DNA of 64,000 bases from the NCBI GenBank assembly GCA_014529385.2, contig CM043950.1, positions 75,745,435-75,809,434 on the forward strand, in the 5' to 3' direction. The translations under genes were made by a program, and so were the position numbers. Below are positions 26,774 through 37,803 of the stretch, piece after piece (positions within the stretch are counted from its first letter, which is position 1; every line of letters starts with the position of its first letter). Under the pieces are notes generated by a model. The model ran no database searches, had not been told where the DNA came from, and saw nothing but the letters and a program-made list of their open reading frames with translations. Source of the stretch: Adiantum capillus-veneris (Eukaryota > Streptophyta > Polypodiopsida > Polypodiales > Pteridaceae).

Positions 26774-27784
26774 AGGATCTTCTTCGAGTACCTTCTGCTT
26801 CGAGCTTCAAGCTTCGAGATTCGGGATTACAGGTTACAGGGACAGGGACAGGTACAGGTATAGGTGATTCACACAGGTACAGGTAGCTGGAGTACAGTGA
26901 TATACTAGCAGTGATGTCACTTGCAGTTGTTGTGGGAATGCATCACTTGGCGCCTATTTGAGCGCATTGTCTGCTAGATTGTACATTACTTGTGGAAACT
27001 GCCATTGTACACATTTGTGGAGCCATACTTGGTTGTATTTGGCAGTCCCAGCCATTTCTGAGACTTGGTCTGGAAGATAGTCATTTCTGAGACTTGACTA
27101 TATGCGATTTGCATTAGCCTTCGTGTGAGGGTCGATAGTGTGAGGTTTTTATTGAGCTAGGGGATTCTCAAATGTGGAGATTCTTTCGGTGATACAGGTA
27201 GCTGGAGCACCCTTTTTGTGACCTCGCCATAGGCTATGTACTAGTGATTCCTACTTGATGCTCGGGTTCTATTGTTGACAGTTTATGCATACATAGACAG
27301 TCTATATTTTGGGTTCCTACTGCTCTACTTCTGGGGAAACTCTGTCGAAATTTTCCCAAGTTATGATGGCTGGTTTTTTGGTATTTTGAGCCATTTATGC
27401 TGTTATGCTGCTGAAATTTTGGCAAAACCAGAGGTTGAGTCAGGTGTGCCTTCTTGGGAGCTTCATGGTTGGCTTTAATGGATGATCAAAATGGCCCTCA
27501 GTTCACTCCTTTTCATTTAACTCAAAGAATTCAGATTAATGTTCATGTGTCCAGGAAGATCTTTTTCCAGCAGAGCATAGTCTTTATGTTTGGGCCAAGA
27601 AGATTGAGAGAGATCCTGGAATGTCCTTTGCCTGTTGTCATTCCGATGATCAACTATGAAAACTCATTTGATGTACATGTGTTTGTCCTTATCTAAAGTT
27701 GAGCTCCATTGAAGTTCCTGGGGATTGGGTAGTCAAAAGTTTTGGGTTCTTGCACGTGTGTTCAAAGGGGTTCTCAAAGCATTG
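26774..27784 (+). other. B leader, copy 1: ACAGGN hexamer array and two small upstream ORFs
   Basis: At 26829-26886 the motif ACAGG(T/G) recurs many times; copies 2 and 3 have a slightly longer array. Two short frames follow, 27272-27478 (68 aa) and 27454-27696 (80 aa), overlapping by 25 bases. They are preserved without change in all three units, but since the units are recent copies this says little about selection. I recognise no domain in either. Such leaders usually hold packaging and dimerisation signals. Confidence 0.5.
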
Positions 27785-27798
27785 TAACTTGGGTAGCC

Positions 27799-30092
27799 AT
27801 GGCTTTCTCTTATCCGGAGTTTCATGGAAGAAGTGATGAAGATGTGGAAGAATTTTTGGAAAAGATGGAGGTTGCCTGCATTAGAAACCAGATTCACGAC
27901 CCTACGCAAATGTTACGCCTTCTCCAAATTTGTTTGAAGAGTGATGCACGAGTTTGGTCCAAGGCATTTGAAGAGGAGTTGCGTGCAGCAGATCCACCTA
28001 TAAGATTGAGTTGGGACAATCTAAGGCATGGATTGGAAGTGGAGTTTGTGAAGATAGAAGATCCTGACAAAGTGTGGCAAGAAGTACAAGGTTTGGTGCA
28101 GAAGGAAGGTGAGCCAGTAGATGCGTACATACGTAAGTTTTCATTGGCATGGGAGCGAATGTGCAAGGCTTTAGCACCACAGGTACCCCCGCCTGACATG
28201 ATGAAGAAGGACAGGTTCTTGGCTGGTCTTTGGGAGAATATACGTTGGAGAGTGGAGCTAAAGAAGCCTAGGACATATGAGGATGCACTAGAGGTAGCAA
28301 GGAACAAAGAGTGGAAGCTGAGGAAAATGAGCCAGTTAGGGGTGGAGTCTTTGCCAATGAGGTCTGAATTTCAGCCTATAGAGTCTTTACAAGGGCGCAT
28401 GTCAGGGGTTTATCATGAATCAGTAGTTCCTGTTACTACTCAGGTTATGTAGCAGTGGTCACTACAGCAGTGCAAGATGATGGGCTAAGGAAAGACATGA
28501 GGCAAATGGTAGATTTGATGAAGAATCTCAACCTAAACATGCTAGGTCATGTGGGAAATAATCGAGGTCGAGGGCGGTTTGCAAATCAGCCAGGAGGTGA
28601 AGAAAGGCCTAGTAATGGTGTTGGACAAAGCAATGGTAGGTTTTGGAGGCAGACGCCCACATGTTATAATTGTGGAGAGTTGGGTCACATCAGCCCGTAA
28701 TGTGATAAGCCACCAAGGATGGGGGGAGACATGTATCCATTGCCAAGACAGGTGCTAACTAGGTCAAATGATTATGGCATCGAAATTAAGGGAGACGAAG
28801 GAACCAGTGGACTGACCCAGGAGGAAAAGGGAAAGACAAAAGTGCTAAGTGTAGTCACCTTGGAGAAGGCATCAAAGCTAGAGGATACATTAGTGATGCC
28901 TATTGGGAAGAGGACCACAGAGGATAAGGAAGGAAGAAGTGCCTCAGGTCCTAGTAAGAAGAAAGGAAAGAGCCATGAAGGCGAGGATGTCAAGGCCAAG
29001 AGGAAAAGGAGAGCTCGTCGAAAGTTTCATGTTTCAGATTTTCCACTAGGGGATGGGCAATTAAGCTATGACTTGAAGGAGGATCTGACGAGCAGGAAGA
29101 CAGATGTTACTTTTGGGCAGCTTATAGAGATGGTGCCTAAGCTAAAGCGACAGTGGAAGAGGATAGTTAACCCAATGGAGAAAGAGCCAGAGAGAGGTTC
29201 AGTAAAGGTGTTGGCAATGGATGAGCTACCAGACATTTGTCCAATAGTAGATGTGTGGCATAAAAGGAAAAATTTGGGACAAGTTTATGTGGATGGCGAA
29301 GCCCAAATATGCGTCATAACACACTCATGCGTTGAGAAGATGGGTCTCACAGTGGCTGGGGTGTCAGGTTTTCGGATCAGATTGGCAAACCATCAAAAAG
29401 TAAAATGCTTGGGTGTTGTAAAGAGCTTAGAAGTGGAGGCATATGAAGCAAAGGCAGCGGTTGATTTTCATGTGATGCTAGCAGGGTTGGGAGCATATCC
29501 TATTATACTGGGCAGACCTTGGTTACGTGCAGTGGGAGCTGTTCAAGATTGGCGACATGGTACGATTAGCCTCTATGGAAAGACCGGTAACAAGAAGCTT
29601 TATAATATGGACACAAGGAAACGATTGGAGGAGCTTTATGAAGATGAGGATGAGTCTAGTGATGAAGACTATTCCACAGTGACTGATGAGGACAGTGATA
29701 CTACTACCAGCAGTGATGAGGATGCTGATGTTTCATTTCTTTTTATGGACAAAGAAATCCAGGAGGATGGTTTAGTTGCATTTGCGAATGAGGATGAAAG
29801 TGAAGGGCCTTATGAAGTGATTGAAGGGCTGATGCAAACCAAGGTTGAGTTTTCAAAGAAGCAGGAATTAATGACGCAAATGATTAGTGGAGACCTCTCA
29901 GCTATGGAGAAGGAGATATATTTGCACATGCAGGTCTATGCCAAAGTAATTGATGATTTTTTTGATGGGAGGTTGATAAATGGCATCTCTACAGGTTTTC
30001 CTTGGGAACCAGGTGAAAGTTTGATTAAGCTTTTGATGCAAGGAATGCCAAGTGTTTTTGTGTGGGATCCAGGTGGAATGAGCATCTACTAG
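27799..30092 (+). pseudogene. B Gag-protease, copy 1 (broken)
   Basis: Equivalent to copies 2 and 3 but disabled. A small deletion near 28449 (ATGCCAGCAG became ATGTAGCAG) shifts the frame and makes a stop. A C-to-T change at about 28699 turns CAA into TAA inside the zinc knuckle, just before its last Cys. The protease motif GYVDGGA has become VYVDGEA near 29284-29303. The remainder, 28719-30092, stays open. The first 218 residues (from the ATG at 27799) carry the retrotransposon Gag capsid domain. Confidence 0.85.
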
Positions 30093-30145
30093 TGTTGCTG
30101 CTGCTGAGCATGAATGCTCTAGCAGGCTAGGGGGTGGGCAAATTA

Positions 30146-30336
30146 TGTCAGGAGTTTTTTGGAGCAAGGGATTGCGCATATGTACATACACATGCATGGT
30201 GCATCAAATAAAGGATTGCCCATTTTCCAGAGCCAGGTGGTTACGTGGGGCCCACATGTGTACAGGTAGGACAGCATGTACATAGTGCATCGATTTTCAC
30301 TATCACCAGTACCAGTATGTTTTTTCTACAATAATG

Positions 30337-30374
<38 letters not shown>

Positions 30375-30464
30375 AGTGGGCAAGTGGATAGTCTCTCTCC
30401 TCTCACTCCAGAGGTGTGTTCACTGTCTCGGCCACGTGTGTTGTCTAAGCCGAGTGGTGCCCCA

Positions 30465-30498
<34 letters not shown>

Positions 30499-30560
30499 CT
30501 TCCCAAGAGTGTGTGTCGGGTCGTTATAGAGGCGCTGTGTGTGTTTTCATCCCGCTCACA
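30146..30560 (+). repeat. B LTR L2, internally deleted (415 bp)
   Basis: Starts TGTCAGGAG after the purine tract 'ggctagggggtggg' and ends CCCGCTCACA. Compared with L1 and L4 it jumps from 'aataatgagg' straight into (TG)n and 'gtggagtgggc', losing about 0.7 kb. L3 has the same junction. Confidence 0.9.
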
Positions 30561-31619
30561 TTCTTTTGGCGCCCCCACGGAGGATCTTCTTCGAGTACCT
30601 TCTGCTTCGAGCTTCAAGCTTCGAGATTCGGGATTACAGGCTACAGGTTACAGGTTACAGGGACAGGGACAGGTACAGGTAAAGGTGATTCACACAGGTA
30701 CAGGTAGCTGGAGTACAGTGATATACTAGCAGTGATGTCACTTGCAGTTGTTGTGGGAATGCATCACTTGGCGCCTATTTGAGCGCATTGTCTGCTGGAT
30801 TGTACGTTACTTGTGGAAACTGCCATTGTACGCATTTGTGGAGCCATACTTGGTTGTATTTGGCAGCCCCAGCCATTTCTGAGACTTGGTCTGGAAGATA
30901 GTCATTTCTGAGACTTGACTATATGCGATTTGCATTAGCCTTCGTGTGAGGGTCGATAGTGTGAGGTTTTTATTGAGCTAGGGGATTCTCAAATGTGGAG
31001 ATCCTTTCGGTGATACAGGTAGTTGGAGCACCCTTTTTGTGACCTCGCCATAGGCTATGTACTAGTGATTCCTACTTGATGCTCGGGTTCTATTGTTGAC
31101 AGTTTATGCATACATAGACAGTCTATATTTTGGGTTCCTACTGCTCTACTTCTGGGGAAACTCTGTCGAAATTTTCCCAAGTTATGATGGCTGGTTTTTT
31201 GGTATTTTGAGCCATTTATGCTGTTATGCTGCTGAAATTTTGGCAAAACCAGAGGTTGAGTCAGGTGTGCCTTCTTGGGAGCTTCATGGTTGGCTTTAAT
31301 GGATGATCAAAATGGCCCTCAGTTCACTCCTTTTCATTTAACTCAAAGAATTCAGATTAATGTTCATGTGTCCAGGAAGATCTTTTTCCAGCAGAGCATA
31401 GTCTTTATGTTTGGGCCAAGAAGATTGAGAGAGATCCTGGAATGTCCTTTGCCTGTTGTCATTCCGATGATCAACTATGAAAACTCATTTGATGTACATG
31501 TGTTTGTCCTTATCTAAAGTTGAGCTCCATTGAAGTTTCTGGGGATTGGGTAGTCAAAAGTTTTGGGTTCTTGCACGTGTGTTCAAAGGGGTTCTCAAAG
31601 CATTGTAACTTGGGTAGCC
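30561..31619 (+). other. B primer-binding site and leader, copy 2
   Basis: Same order as in copy 1: TGGCGCCCCCACGG, the ACAGGN array (here with extra units), and the two small frames at 31093-31299 and 31275-31517. Confidence 0.6.
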
Positions 31620-33914
31620 ATGGCTTTCTCTTATCCGGAGTTTCATGGAAGAAGTGATGAAGATGTGGAAGAATTTTTGGAAAAGATGGAGGTTGCCTGC
31701 ATTAGCAACCAGATTCATGACCCTACGCAAATGTTACGCCTTCTCCAAATTTGTTTGAAGAGTGATGCACGAGTTTGGTCCAAGGCATTTGAAGAGGAGT
31801 TGCGTGCAGCAGATCCACCTATAAGATTGAGTTGGGACAATCTAAGGCATGGATTGGAAGTGGAGTTTGTGAAGATAGAAGATCCTGACAAAGTGTGGCA
31901 AGAAGTACAAGGTTTGGTGCAGAAGGAAGGTGAGCCAGTAGATGCGTACATACGTAAGTTTTCATTGGCATGGGAGCGAATGTGCAAGGCTTTAGCACCA
32001 CAGGTACCCCCGCCTGACATGATGAAGAAGGACAGGTTCTTGGCTGGTCTTTGGGAGAATATACGTTGGAGAGTGGAGCTAAAGAAGCCTAGGACATATG
32101 AGGATGCACTAGAGGTAGCAAGGAACAAAGAGTGGAAGTTGAGGAAAATGAGCCAGTTAGGGGTGGAGTCTTTGCCAATGAGGTCTGAATTTCAGCCTAT
32201 AGAGTCTTTACAAGGGCGCATGTCAGGGGTTCATCATGAATCAGTAGTTCCTGTTACTACTCAGGTTATGCCAGCAGTGGTCACTACAACAGTGCAAGAT
32301 GATGGGCTAAGGCAAGACATGAGGCAAATGGTAGATTTGATGAAGAATCTCAGCCTAAACATGCTAGGTCAAGTGGGAAATAATCGAGGTCGAGGGCGAT
32401 TTGCAAATCAGCCAGGAGGTGAAGAAAGGCCTAGGAATGGTGTTGGACAAAGCAATGGTAGGTTTTGGAGGCAGACGCCCACATGTTATAATTGTGGAGA
32501 GTTGGGTCACATCAGCCCGCAATGTGATAAGCCACCAAGGATGGGGGCAGACATGTATCCATTGCCAAGACAGGTGCTAACTAGGTCAAATGATTATGGC
32601 ATCAAAATTAAGGGAGACGAAGGAACCAGTGGACTGACCCAGGAGGAAAAGGGAAAGACAAAAGTGCTAAGTGTAGTCACCTTGGAGAAGGCATCAAAGC
32701 TAGAGGATACATTAGTGATGCCTATTGGGAAGAGGACCACAGAGGATAAGGAAGGAAGAAGTGCCTCAGGTCCTAGTAAGAAGAAAGGAAAGAGCCATGA
32801 AGGCGAGGATGTCAAGGCCAAGAGGAAAAGGAGAGCTCGTCGAAAGTTTCATGTTTCAGATTTTCCACTAGGGGATGGGCAATTAAGCTATGACTTGAAG
32901 GAGGATCTGACGAGCAGGAAGGCAGATGTTACTTTTGGGCAGCTTATAGAGATGGTGCCTAAGCTAAAGCGACAGTGGAAGAGGATGGTTAACCCAATGG
33001 AGAAAGAGCCAGAGAGAGGTTCAGTAAAGGTGTTGGCAATGGATGAGCTACCAGACATTTGTCCAATAGTAGATGTGTGGCATAAAAGGAAAAATTTGGG
33101 ACAAGGTTATGTGGATGGCGGAGCCCAAATATGCGTCATAACACACTCATGCGTTGAGAAGATGGGTCTCACAGTGGCTGGGGTGTCAGGTTTTCGGATC
33201 AGATTGGCAAACCATCAAAAAGTAAAATGCTTGGGTGTTGTAAAGAGCTTAGAAGTGGAGGCATATGAAGCAAAGGCCGCGGTTGATTTTCATGTGATGC
33301 TAGCAGGGTTGGGAGCATATCCTATTATACTGGGCAGACCATGGTTACGTGCAGTGGGAGCTGTTCAAGATTGGCGACATGGTACGATTAGCCTCTATGG
33401 AAAGACAGGTAACAAGAAGCTTTATAATATGGACACAAGGAAACGATTGGAGGAGCTTTATGAAGATGAGGATGAGTCTAGTGATGAAGACTATTCCACA
33501 GTGACTGATGAGGACAGTGATACTACTACCAGCAGTGATGAGGATGCTGATGTTTCATTTCTTTTTATGGACAAAGAAATCCAGGAGGATGGTTTAGTTG
33601 CATTTGCGAATGAGGATGAAAGTGAAGGGCCTTATGAAGTGATTGAAGGGCTGATGCAAACCAAGGTTGAGTTTTCAAAGAAGCAGGAATTAATGACGCA
33701 AATGATTAGTGGAGACCTCTCAGCTATGGAGAAGGAGATATATTTGCACATGCAGGTCTATGCCAAAGTAATTGATGATTTTTTTGATGGGAGGTTGATA
33801 AATGGCATCTCTACAGGTTTTCCTTGGGAACCAGGTGAAAGTTTGATTAAGCTTTTGATGCAAGGAATGCCAAGTGTTTTTGTGTGGGATCCAGGTGGAA
33901 TGAGCATCTACTAG
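31620..33914 (+). CDS. B Gag-protease polyprotein, copy 2 (intact)
   Basis: Open to 33914; the frame could begin at 31563, but the ATG at 31620 in 'gccatggc' is the better start (MAFSYPEFHG), giving 764 residues. Gag capsid domain about residues 1-190 (DVEEFLEKMEVACI, WSKAFEEELR, FLAGLWENIRWRVEL). CCHC knuckle at about 288-301 (CYNCGELGHISPQC). A basic KRKRRARRKF patch lies near 415. The aspartic protease has active-site motif YVDGGAQICVIT near 497 and the family-typical AYPIILGRPWLRAVGA near 567. A strongly acidic Ser/Asp/Glu stretch lies at about 615-650. The ORF ends with its own stop; no RT follows. The protease and linker are clearly homologous to those of Gypsy A (38976-39691). Gag would form particles that package B RNA; RT and integrase must come from elsewhere. 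Confidence 0.9.
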   Translation: MAFSYPEFHGRSDEDVEEFLEKMEVACISNQIHDPTQMLRLLQICLKSDARVWSKAFEEELRAADPPIRLSWDNLRHGLEVEFVKIEDPDKVWQEVQGLVQKEGEPVDAYIRKFSLAWERMCKALAPQVPPPDMMKKDRFLAGLWENIRWRVELKKPRTYEDALEVARNKEWKLRKMSQLGVESLPMRSEFQPIESLQGRMSGVHHESVVPVTTQVMPAVVTTTVQDDGLRQDMRQMVDLMKNLSLNMLGQVGNNRGRGRFANQPGGEERPRNGVGQSNGRFWRQTPTCYNCGELGHISPQCDKPPRMGADMYPLPRQVLTRSNDYGIKIKGDEGTSGLTQEEKGKTKVLSVVTLEKASKLEDTLVMPIGKRTTEDKEGRSASGPSKKKGKSHEGEDVKAKRKRRARRKFHVSDFPLGDGQLSYDLKEDLTSRKADVTFGQLIEMVPKLKRQWKRMVNPMEKEPERGSVKVLAMDELPDICPIVDVWHKRKNLGQGYVDGGAQICVITHSCVEKMGLTVAGVSGFRIRLANHQKVKCLGVVKSLEVEAYEAKAAVDFHVMLAGLGAYPIILGRPWLRAVGAVQDWRHGTISLYGKTGNKKLYNMDTRKRLEELYEDEDESSDEDYSTVTDEDSDTTTSSDEDADVSFLFMDKEIQEDGLVAFANEDESEGPYEVIEGLMQTKVEFSKKQELMTQMISGDLSAMEKEIYLHMQVYAKVIDDFFDGRLINGISTGFPWEPGESLIKLLMQGMPSVFVWDPGGMSIY

Positions 33915-33967
33915 TGTTGCTGCTGCTGAGCATGAATGCTCTAGCAGGCTAGAGGGTGGGCAAATTA

Positions 33968-34158
33968 TGTCAGGAGTTTTTTGGAGCAAGGGATTGCGCA
34001 TATGTACATACACATGCATGGTGCATCAAATAAAGGATTGCCCATTTTCCAGAGCCAGGTGGTTACGTGGGGCCCACATGTGTACAGGTAGGACAGCATG
34101 TACATAGTGCATCGATTTTCACTATCACCAGTACCAGTATGTTTTTTCTACAATAATG

Positions 34159-34204
<46 letters not shown>

Positions 34205-34294
34205 AGTGGGCAAGTGGATAGTCTCTCTCCTCTCACTCCAGAGGTGTGTTCACTGTCTCGGCCACGTGTGTTGTCTAAGCCGAGTGGTGCCCCA

Positions 34295-34334
<40 letters not shown>

Positions 34335-34396
34335 CTTCCCAAGAGTGTGTGTCGGGTCGTTATAGAGGCGCTGTGTGTGTTTTCATCCCGCTCACA
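33968..34396 (+). repeat. B LTR L3, internally deleted (429 bp)
   Basis: Same as L2, including the deletion junction and the private 'cactgtctcggccacg' variant. It differs mainly in the lengths of the two (TG)n tracts. Confidence 0.9.
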
Positions 34397-35455
34397 TTCT
34401 TTTGGCGCCCCCACGGAGGATCTTCTTCGAGTACCTTCTGCTTCGAGCTTCAAGCTTCGAGATTCGGGATTACAGGCTACAGGTTACAGGTTACAGGGAC
34501 AGGGACAGGTACAGGTAAAGGTGATTCACACAGGTACAGGTAGCTGGAGTACAGTGATATACTAGCAGTGATGTCACTTGCAGTTGTTGTGGGAATGCAT
34601 CACTTGGCGCCTATTTGAGCGCATTGTCTGCTGGATTGTACGTTACTTGTGGAAACTGCCATTGTACGCATTTGTGGAGCCATACTTGGTTGTATTTGGC
34701 AGCCCCAGCCATTTCTGAGACTTGGTCTGGAAGATAGTCATTTCTGAGACTTGACTATATGCGATTTGCATTAGCCTTCGTGTGAGGGTCGATAGTGTGA
34801 GGTTTTTATTGAGCTAGGGGATTCTCAAATGTGGAGATCCTTTCGGTGATACAGGTAGTTGGAGCACCCTTTTTGTGACCTCGCCATAGGCTATGTACTA
34901 GTGATTCCTACTTGATGCTCGGGTTCTATTGTTGACAGTTTATGCATACATAGACAGTCTATATTTTGGGTTCCTACTGCTCTACTTCTGGGGAAACTCT
35001 GTCGAAATTTTCCCAAGTTATGATGGCTGGTTTTTTGGTATTTTGAGCCATTTATGCTGTTATGCTGCTGAAATTTTGGCAAAACCAGAGGTTGAATCAG
35101 GTGTGCCTTCTTGGGAGCTTCATGGTTGGCTTTAATGGATGATCAAAATGGCCCTCAGTTCACTCCTTTTCATTTAACTCAAAGAATTCAGATTAATGTT
35201 CATGTGTCCAGGAAGATCTTTTTCCAGCAGAGCATAGTCTTTATGTTTGGGCCAAGAAGATTGAGAGAGATCCTGGAATGTCCTTTGCCTGTTGTCATTC
35301 CGATGATCAACTATGAAAACTCATTTGATGTACATGTGTTTGTCCTTATCTAAAGTTGAGCTCCATTGAAGTTTCTGGGGATTGGGTAGTCAAAAGTTTT
35401 GGGTTCTTGCACGTGTGTTCAAAGGGGTTCTCAAAGCATTGTAACTTGGGTAGCC
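34397..35455 (+). other. B primer-binding site and leader, copy 3
   Basis: Nearly identical to copy 2, with the two small frames at 34929-35135 and 35111-35353. Confidence 0.6.
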
Positions 35456-37750
35456 ATGGCTTTCTCTTATCCGGAGTTTCATGGAAGAAGTGATGAAGAT
35501 GTGGAAGAATTTTTGGAAAAGATGGAGGTTGCCTGCATTAGCAACCAGATTCATGACCCTACGCAAATGTTACGCCTTCTCCAAATTTGTTTGAAGAGTG
35601 ATGCACGAGTTTGGTCCAAGGCATTTGAAGAGGAGTTGCGTGCAGCAGATCCACCTATAAGATTGAGTTGGGACAATCTAAGGCATGGATTGGAAGTGGA
35701 GTTTGTGAAGATAGAAGATCCTGACAAAGTGTGGCAAGAAGTACAAGGTTTGGTGCAGAAGGAAGGTGAGCCAGTAGATGCGTACATACGTAAGTTTTCA
35801 TTGGCATGGGAGCGAATGTGCAAGGCTTTAGCACCACAGGTACCCCCGCCTGACATGATGAAGAAGGACAGGTTCTTGGCTGGTCTTTGGGAGAATATAC
35901 GTTGGAGAGTGGAGCTAAAGAAGCCTAGGACATATGAGGATGCACTAGAGGTAGCAAGGAACAAAGAGTGGAAGTTGAGGAAAATGAGCCAGTTAGGGGT
36001 GGAGTCTTTGCCAATGAGGTCTGAATTTCAGCCTATAGAGTCTTTACAAGGGCGCATGTCAGGGGTTCATCATGAATCAGTAGTTCCTGTTACTACTCAG
36101 GTTATGCCAGCAGTGGTCACTACAACAGTGCAAGATGATGGGCTAAGGCAAGACATGAGGCAAATGGTAGATTTGATGAAGAATCTCAGCCTAAACATGC
36201 TAGGTCAAGTGGGAAATAATCGAGGTCGAGGGCGATTTGCAAATCAGCCAGGAGGTGAAGAAAGGCCTAGGAATGGTGTTGGACAAAGCAATGGTAGGTT
36301 TTGGAGGCAGACGCCCACATGTTATAATTGTGGAGAGTTGGGTCACATCAGCCCGCAATGTGATAAGCCACCAAGGATGGGGGCAGACATGTATCCATTG
36401 CCAAGACAGGTGCTAACTAGGTCAAATGATTATGGCATCAAAATTAAGGGAGACGAAGGAACCAGTGGACTGACCCAGGAGGAAAAGGGAAAGACAAAAG
36501 TGCTAAGTGTAGTCACCTTGGAGAAGGCATCAAAGCTAGAGGATACATTAGTGATGCCTATTGGGAAGAGGACCACAGAGGATAAGGAAGGAAGAAGTGC
36601 CTCAGGTCCTAGTAAGAAGAAAGGAAAGAGCCATGAAGGCGAGGATGTCAAGGCCAAGAGGAAAAGGAGAGCTCGTCGAAAGTTTCATGTTTCAGATTTT
36701 CCACTAGGGGATGGGCAATTAAGCTATGACTTGAAGGAGGATCTGACGAGCAGGAAGGCAGATGTTACTTTTGGGCAGCTTATAGAGATGGTGCCTAAGC
36801 TAAAGCGACAGTGGAAGAGGATGGTTAACCCAATGGAGAAAGAGCCAGAGAGAGGTTCAGTAAAGGTGTTGGCAATGGATGAGCTACCAGACATTTGTCC
36901 AATAGTAGATGTGTGGCATAAAAGGAAAAATTTGGGACAAGGTTATGTGGATGGCGGAGCCCAAATATGCGTCATAACACACTCATGCGTTGAGAAGATG
37001 GGTCTCACAGTGGCTGGGGTGTCAGGTTTTCGGATCAGATTGGCAAACCATCAAAAAGTAAAATGCTTGGGTGTTGTAAAGAGCTTAGAAGTGGAGGCAT
37101 ATGAAGCAAAGGCCGCGGTTGATTTTCATGTGATGCTAGCAGGGTTGGGAGCATATCCTATTATACTGGGCAGACCATGGTTACGTGCAGTGGGAGCTGT
37201 TCAAGATTGGCGACATGGTACGATTAGCCTCTATGGAAAGACAGGTAACAAGAAGCTTTATAATATGGACACAAGGAAACGATTGGAGGAGCTTTATGAA
37301 GATGAGGATGAGTCTAGTGATGAAGACTATTCCACAGTGACTGATGAGGACAGTGATACTACTACCAGCAGTGATGAGGATGCTGATGTTTCATTTCTTT
37401 TTATGGACAAAGAAATCCAGGAGGATGGTTTAGTTGCATTTGCGAATGAGGATGAAAGTGAAGGGCCTTATGAAGTGATTGAAGGGCTGATGCAAACCAA
37501 GGTTGAGTTTTCAAAGAAGCAGGAATTAATGACGCAAATGATTAGTGGAGACCTCTCAGCTATGGAGAAGGAGATATATTTGCACATGCAGGTCTATGCC
37601 AAAGTAATTGATGATTTTTTTGATGGGAGGTTGATAAATGGCATCTCTACAGGTTTTCCTTGGGAACAAGGTGAAAGTTTGATTAAGCTTTTGATGCAAG
37701 GAATGCCAAGTGTTTTTGTGTGGGATCCAGGTGGAATGAGCATCTACTAG
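35456..37750 (+). CDS. B Gag-protease polyprotein, copy 3 (intact)
   Basis: Same domains as copy 2; over the whole protein I see a single residue difference near the end (EPGES in copy 2, EQGES here). Start taken at the ATG in 'gccatggc' at 35456; the frame is open from 35399. The near-identity means this unit and copy 2 separated very recently, or that one is an assembly duplicate. Confidence 0.9.
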   Translation: MAFSYPEFHGRSDEDVEEFLEKMEVACISNQIHDPTQMLRLLQICLKSDARVWSKAFEEELRAADPPIRLSWDNLRHGLEVEFVKIEDPDKVWQEVQGLVQKEGEPVDAYIRKFSLAWERMCKALAPQVPPPDMMKKDRFLAGLWENIRWRVELKKPRTYEDALEVARNKEWKLRKMSQLGVESLPMRSEFQPIESLQGRMSGVHHESVVPVTTQVMPAVVTTTVQDDGLRQDMRQMVDLMKNLSLNMLGQVGNNRGRGRFANQPGGEERPRNGVGQSNGRFWRQTPTCYNCGELGHISPQCDKPPRMGADMYPLPRQVLTRSNDYGIKIKGDEGTSGLTQEEKGKTKVLSVVTLEKASKLEDTLVMPIGKRTTEDKEGRSASGPSKKKGKSHEGEDVKAKRKRRARRKFHVSDFPLGDGQLSYDLKEDLTSRKADVTFGQLIEMVPKLKRQWKRMVNPMEKEPERGSVKVLAMDELPDICPIVDVWHKRKNLGQGYVDGGAQICVITHSCVEKMGLTVAGVSGFRIRLANHQKVKCLGVVKSLEVEAYEAKAAVDFHVMLAGLGAYPIILGRPWLRAVGAVQDWRHGTISLYGKTGNKKLYNMDTRKRLEELYEDEDESSDEDYSTVTDEDSDTTTSSDEDADVSFLFMDKEIQEDGLVAFANEDESEGPYEVIEGLMQTKVEFSKKQELMTQMISGDLSAMEKEIYLHMQVYAKVIDDFFDGRLINGISTGFPWEQGESLIKLLMQGMPSVFVWDPGGMSIY

Positions 37751-37803
37751 TGTTGCTGCTGCTGAGCATGAATGCTCTAGCAGGCTAGAGGGTGGGCAAA
37801 TTA

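Noticed and set aside
27894-28307. Antisense frame of 137 codons, repeated at 31715 and 35551
   Set aside because: It is the shadow of the conserved Gag frame; no start context or domain of its own.
30276-30729. Cys-Val-rich frames across (TG)n in the B LTRs (also 26664-26886, 34098-34565, 38754-39038)
   Set aside because: Microsatellite artefacts crossing LTR, primer site and leader.
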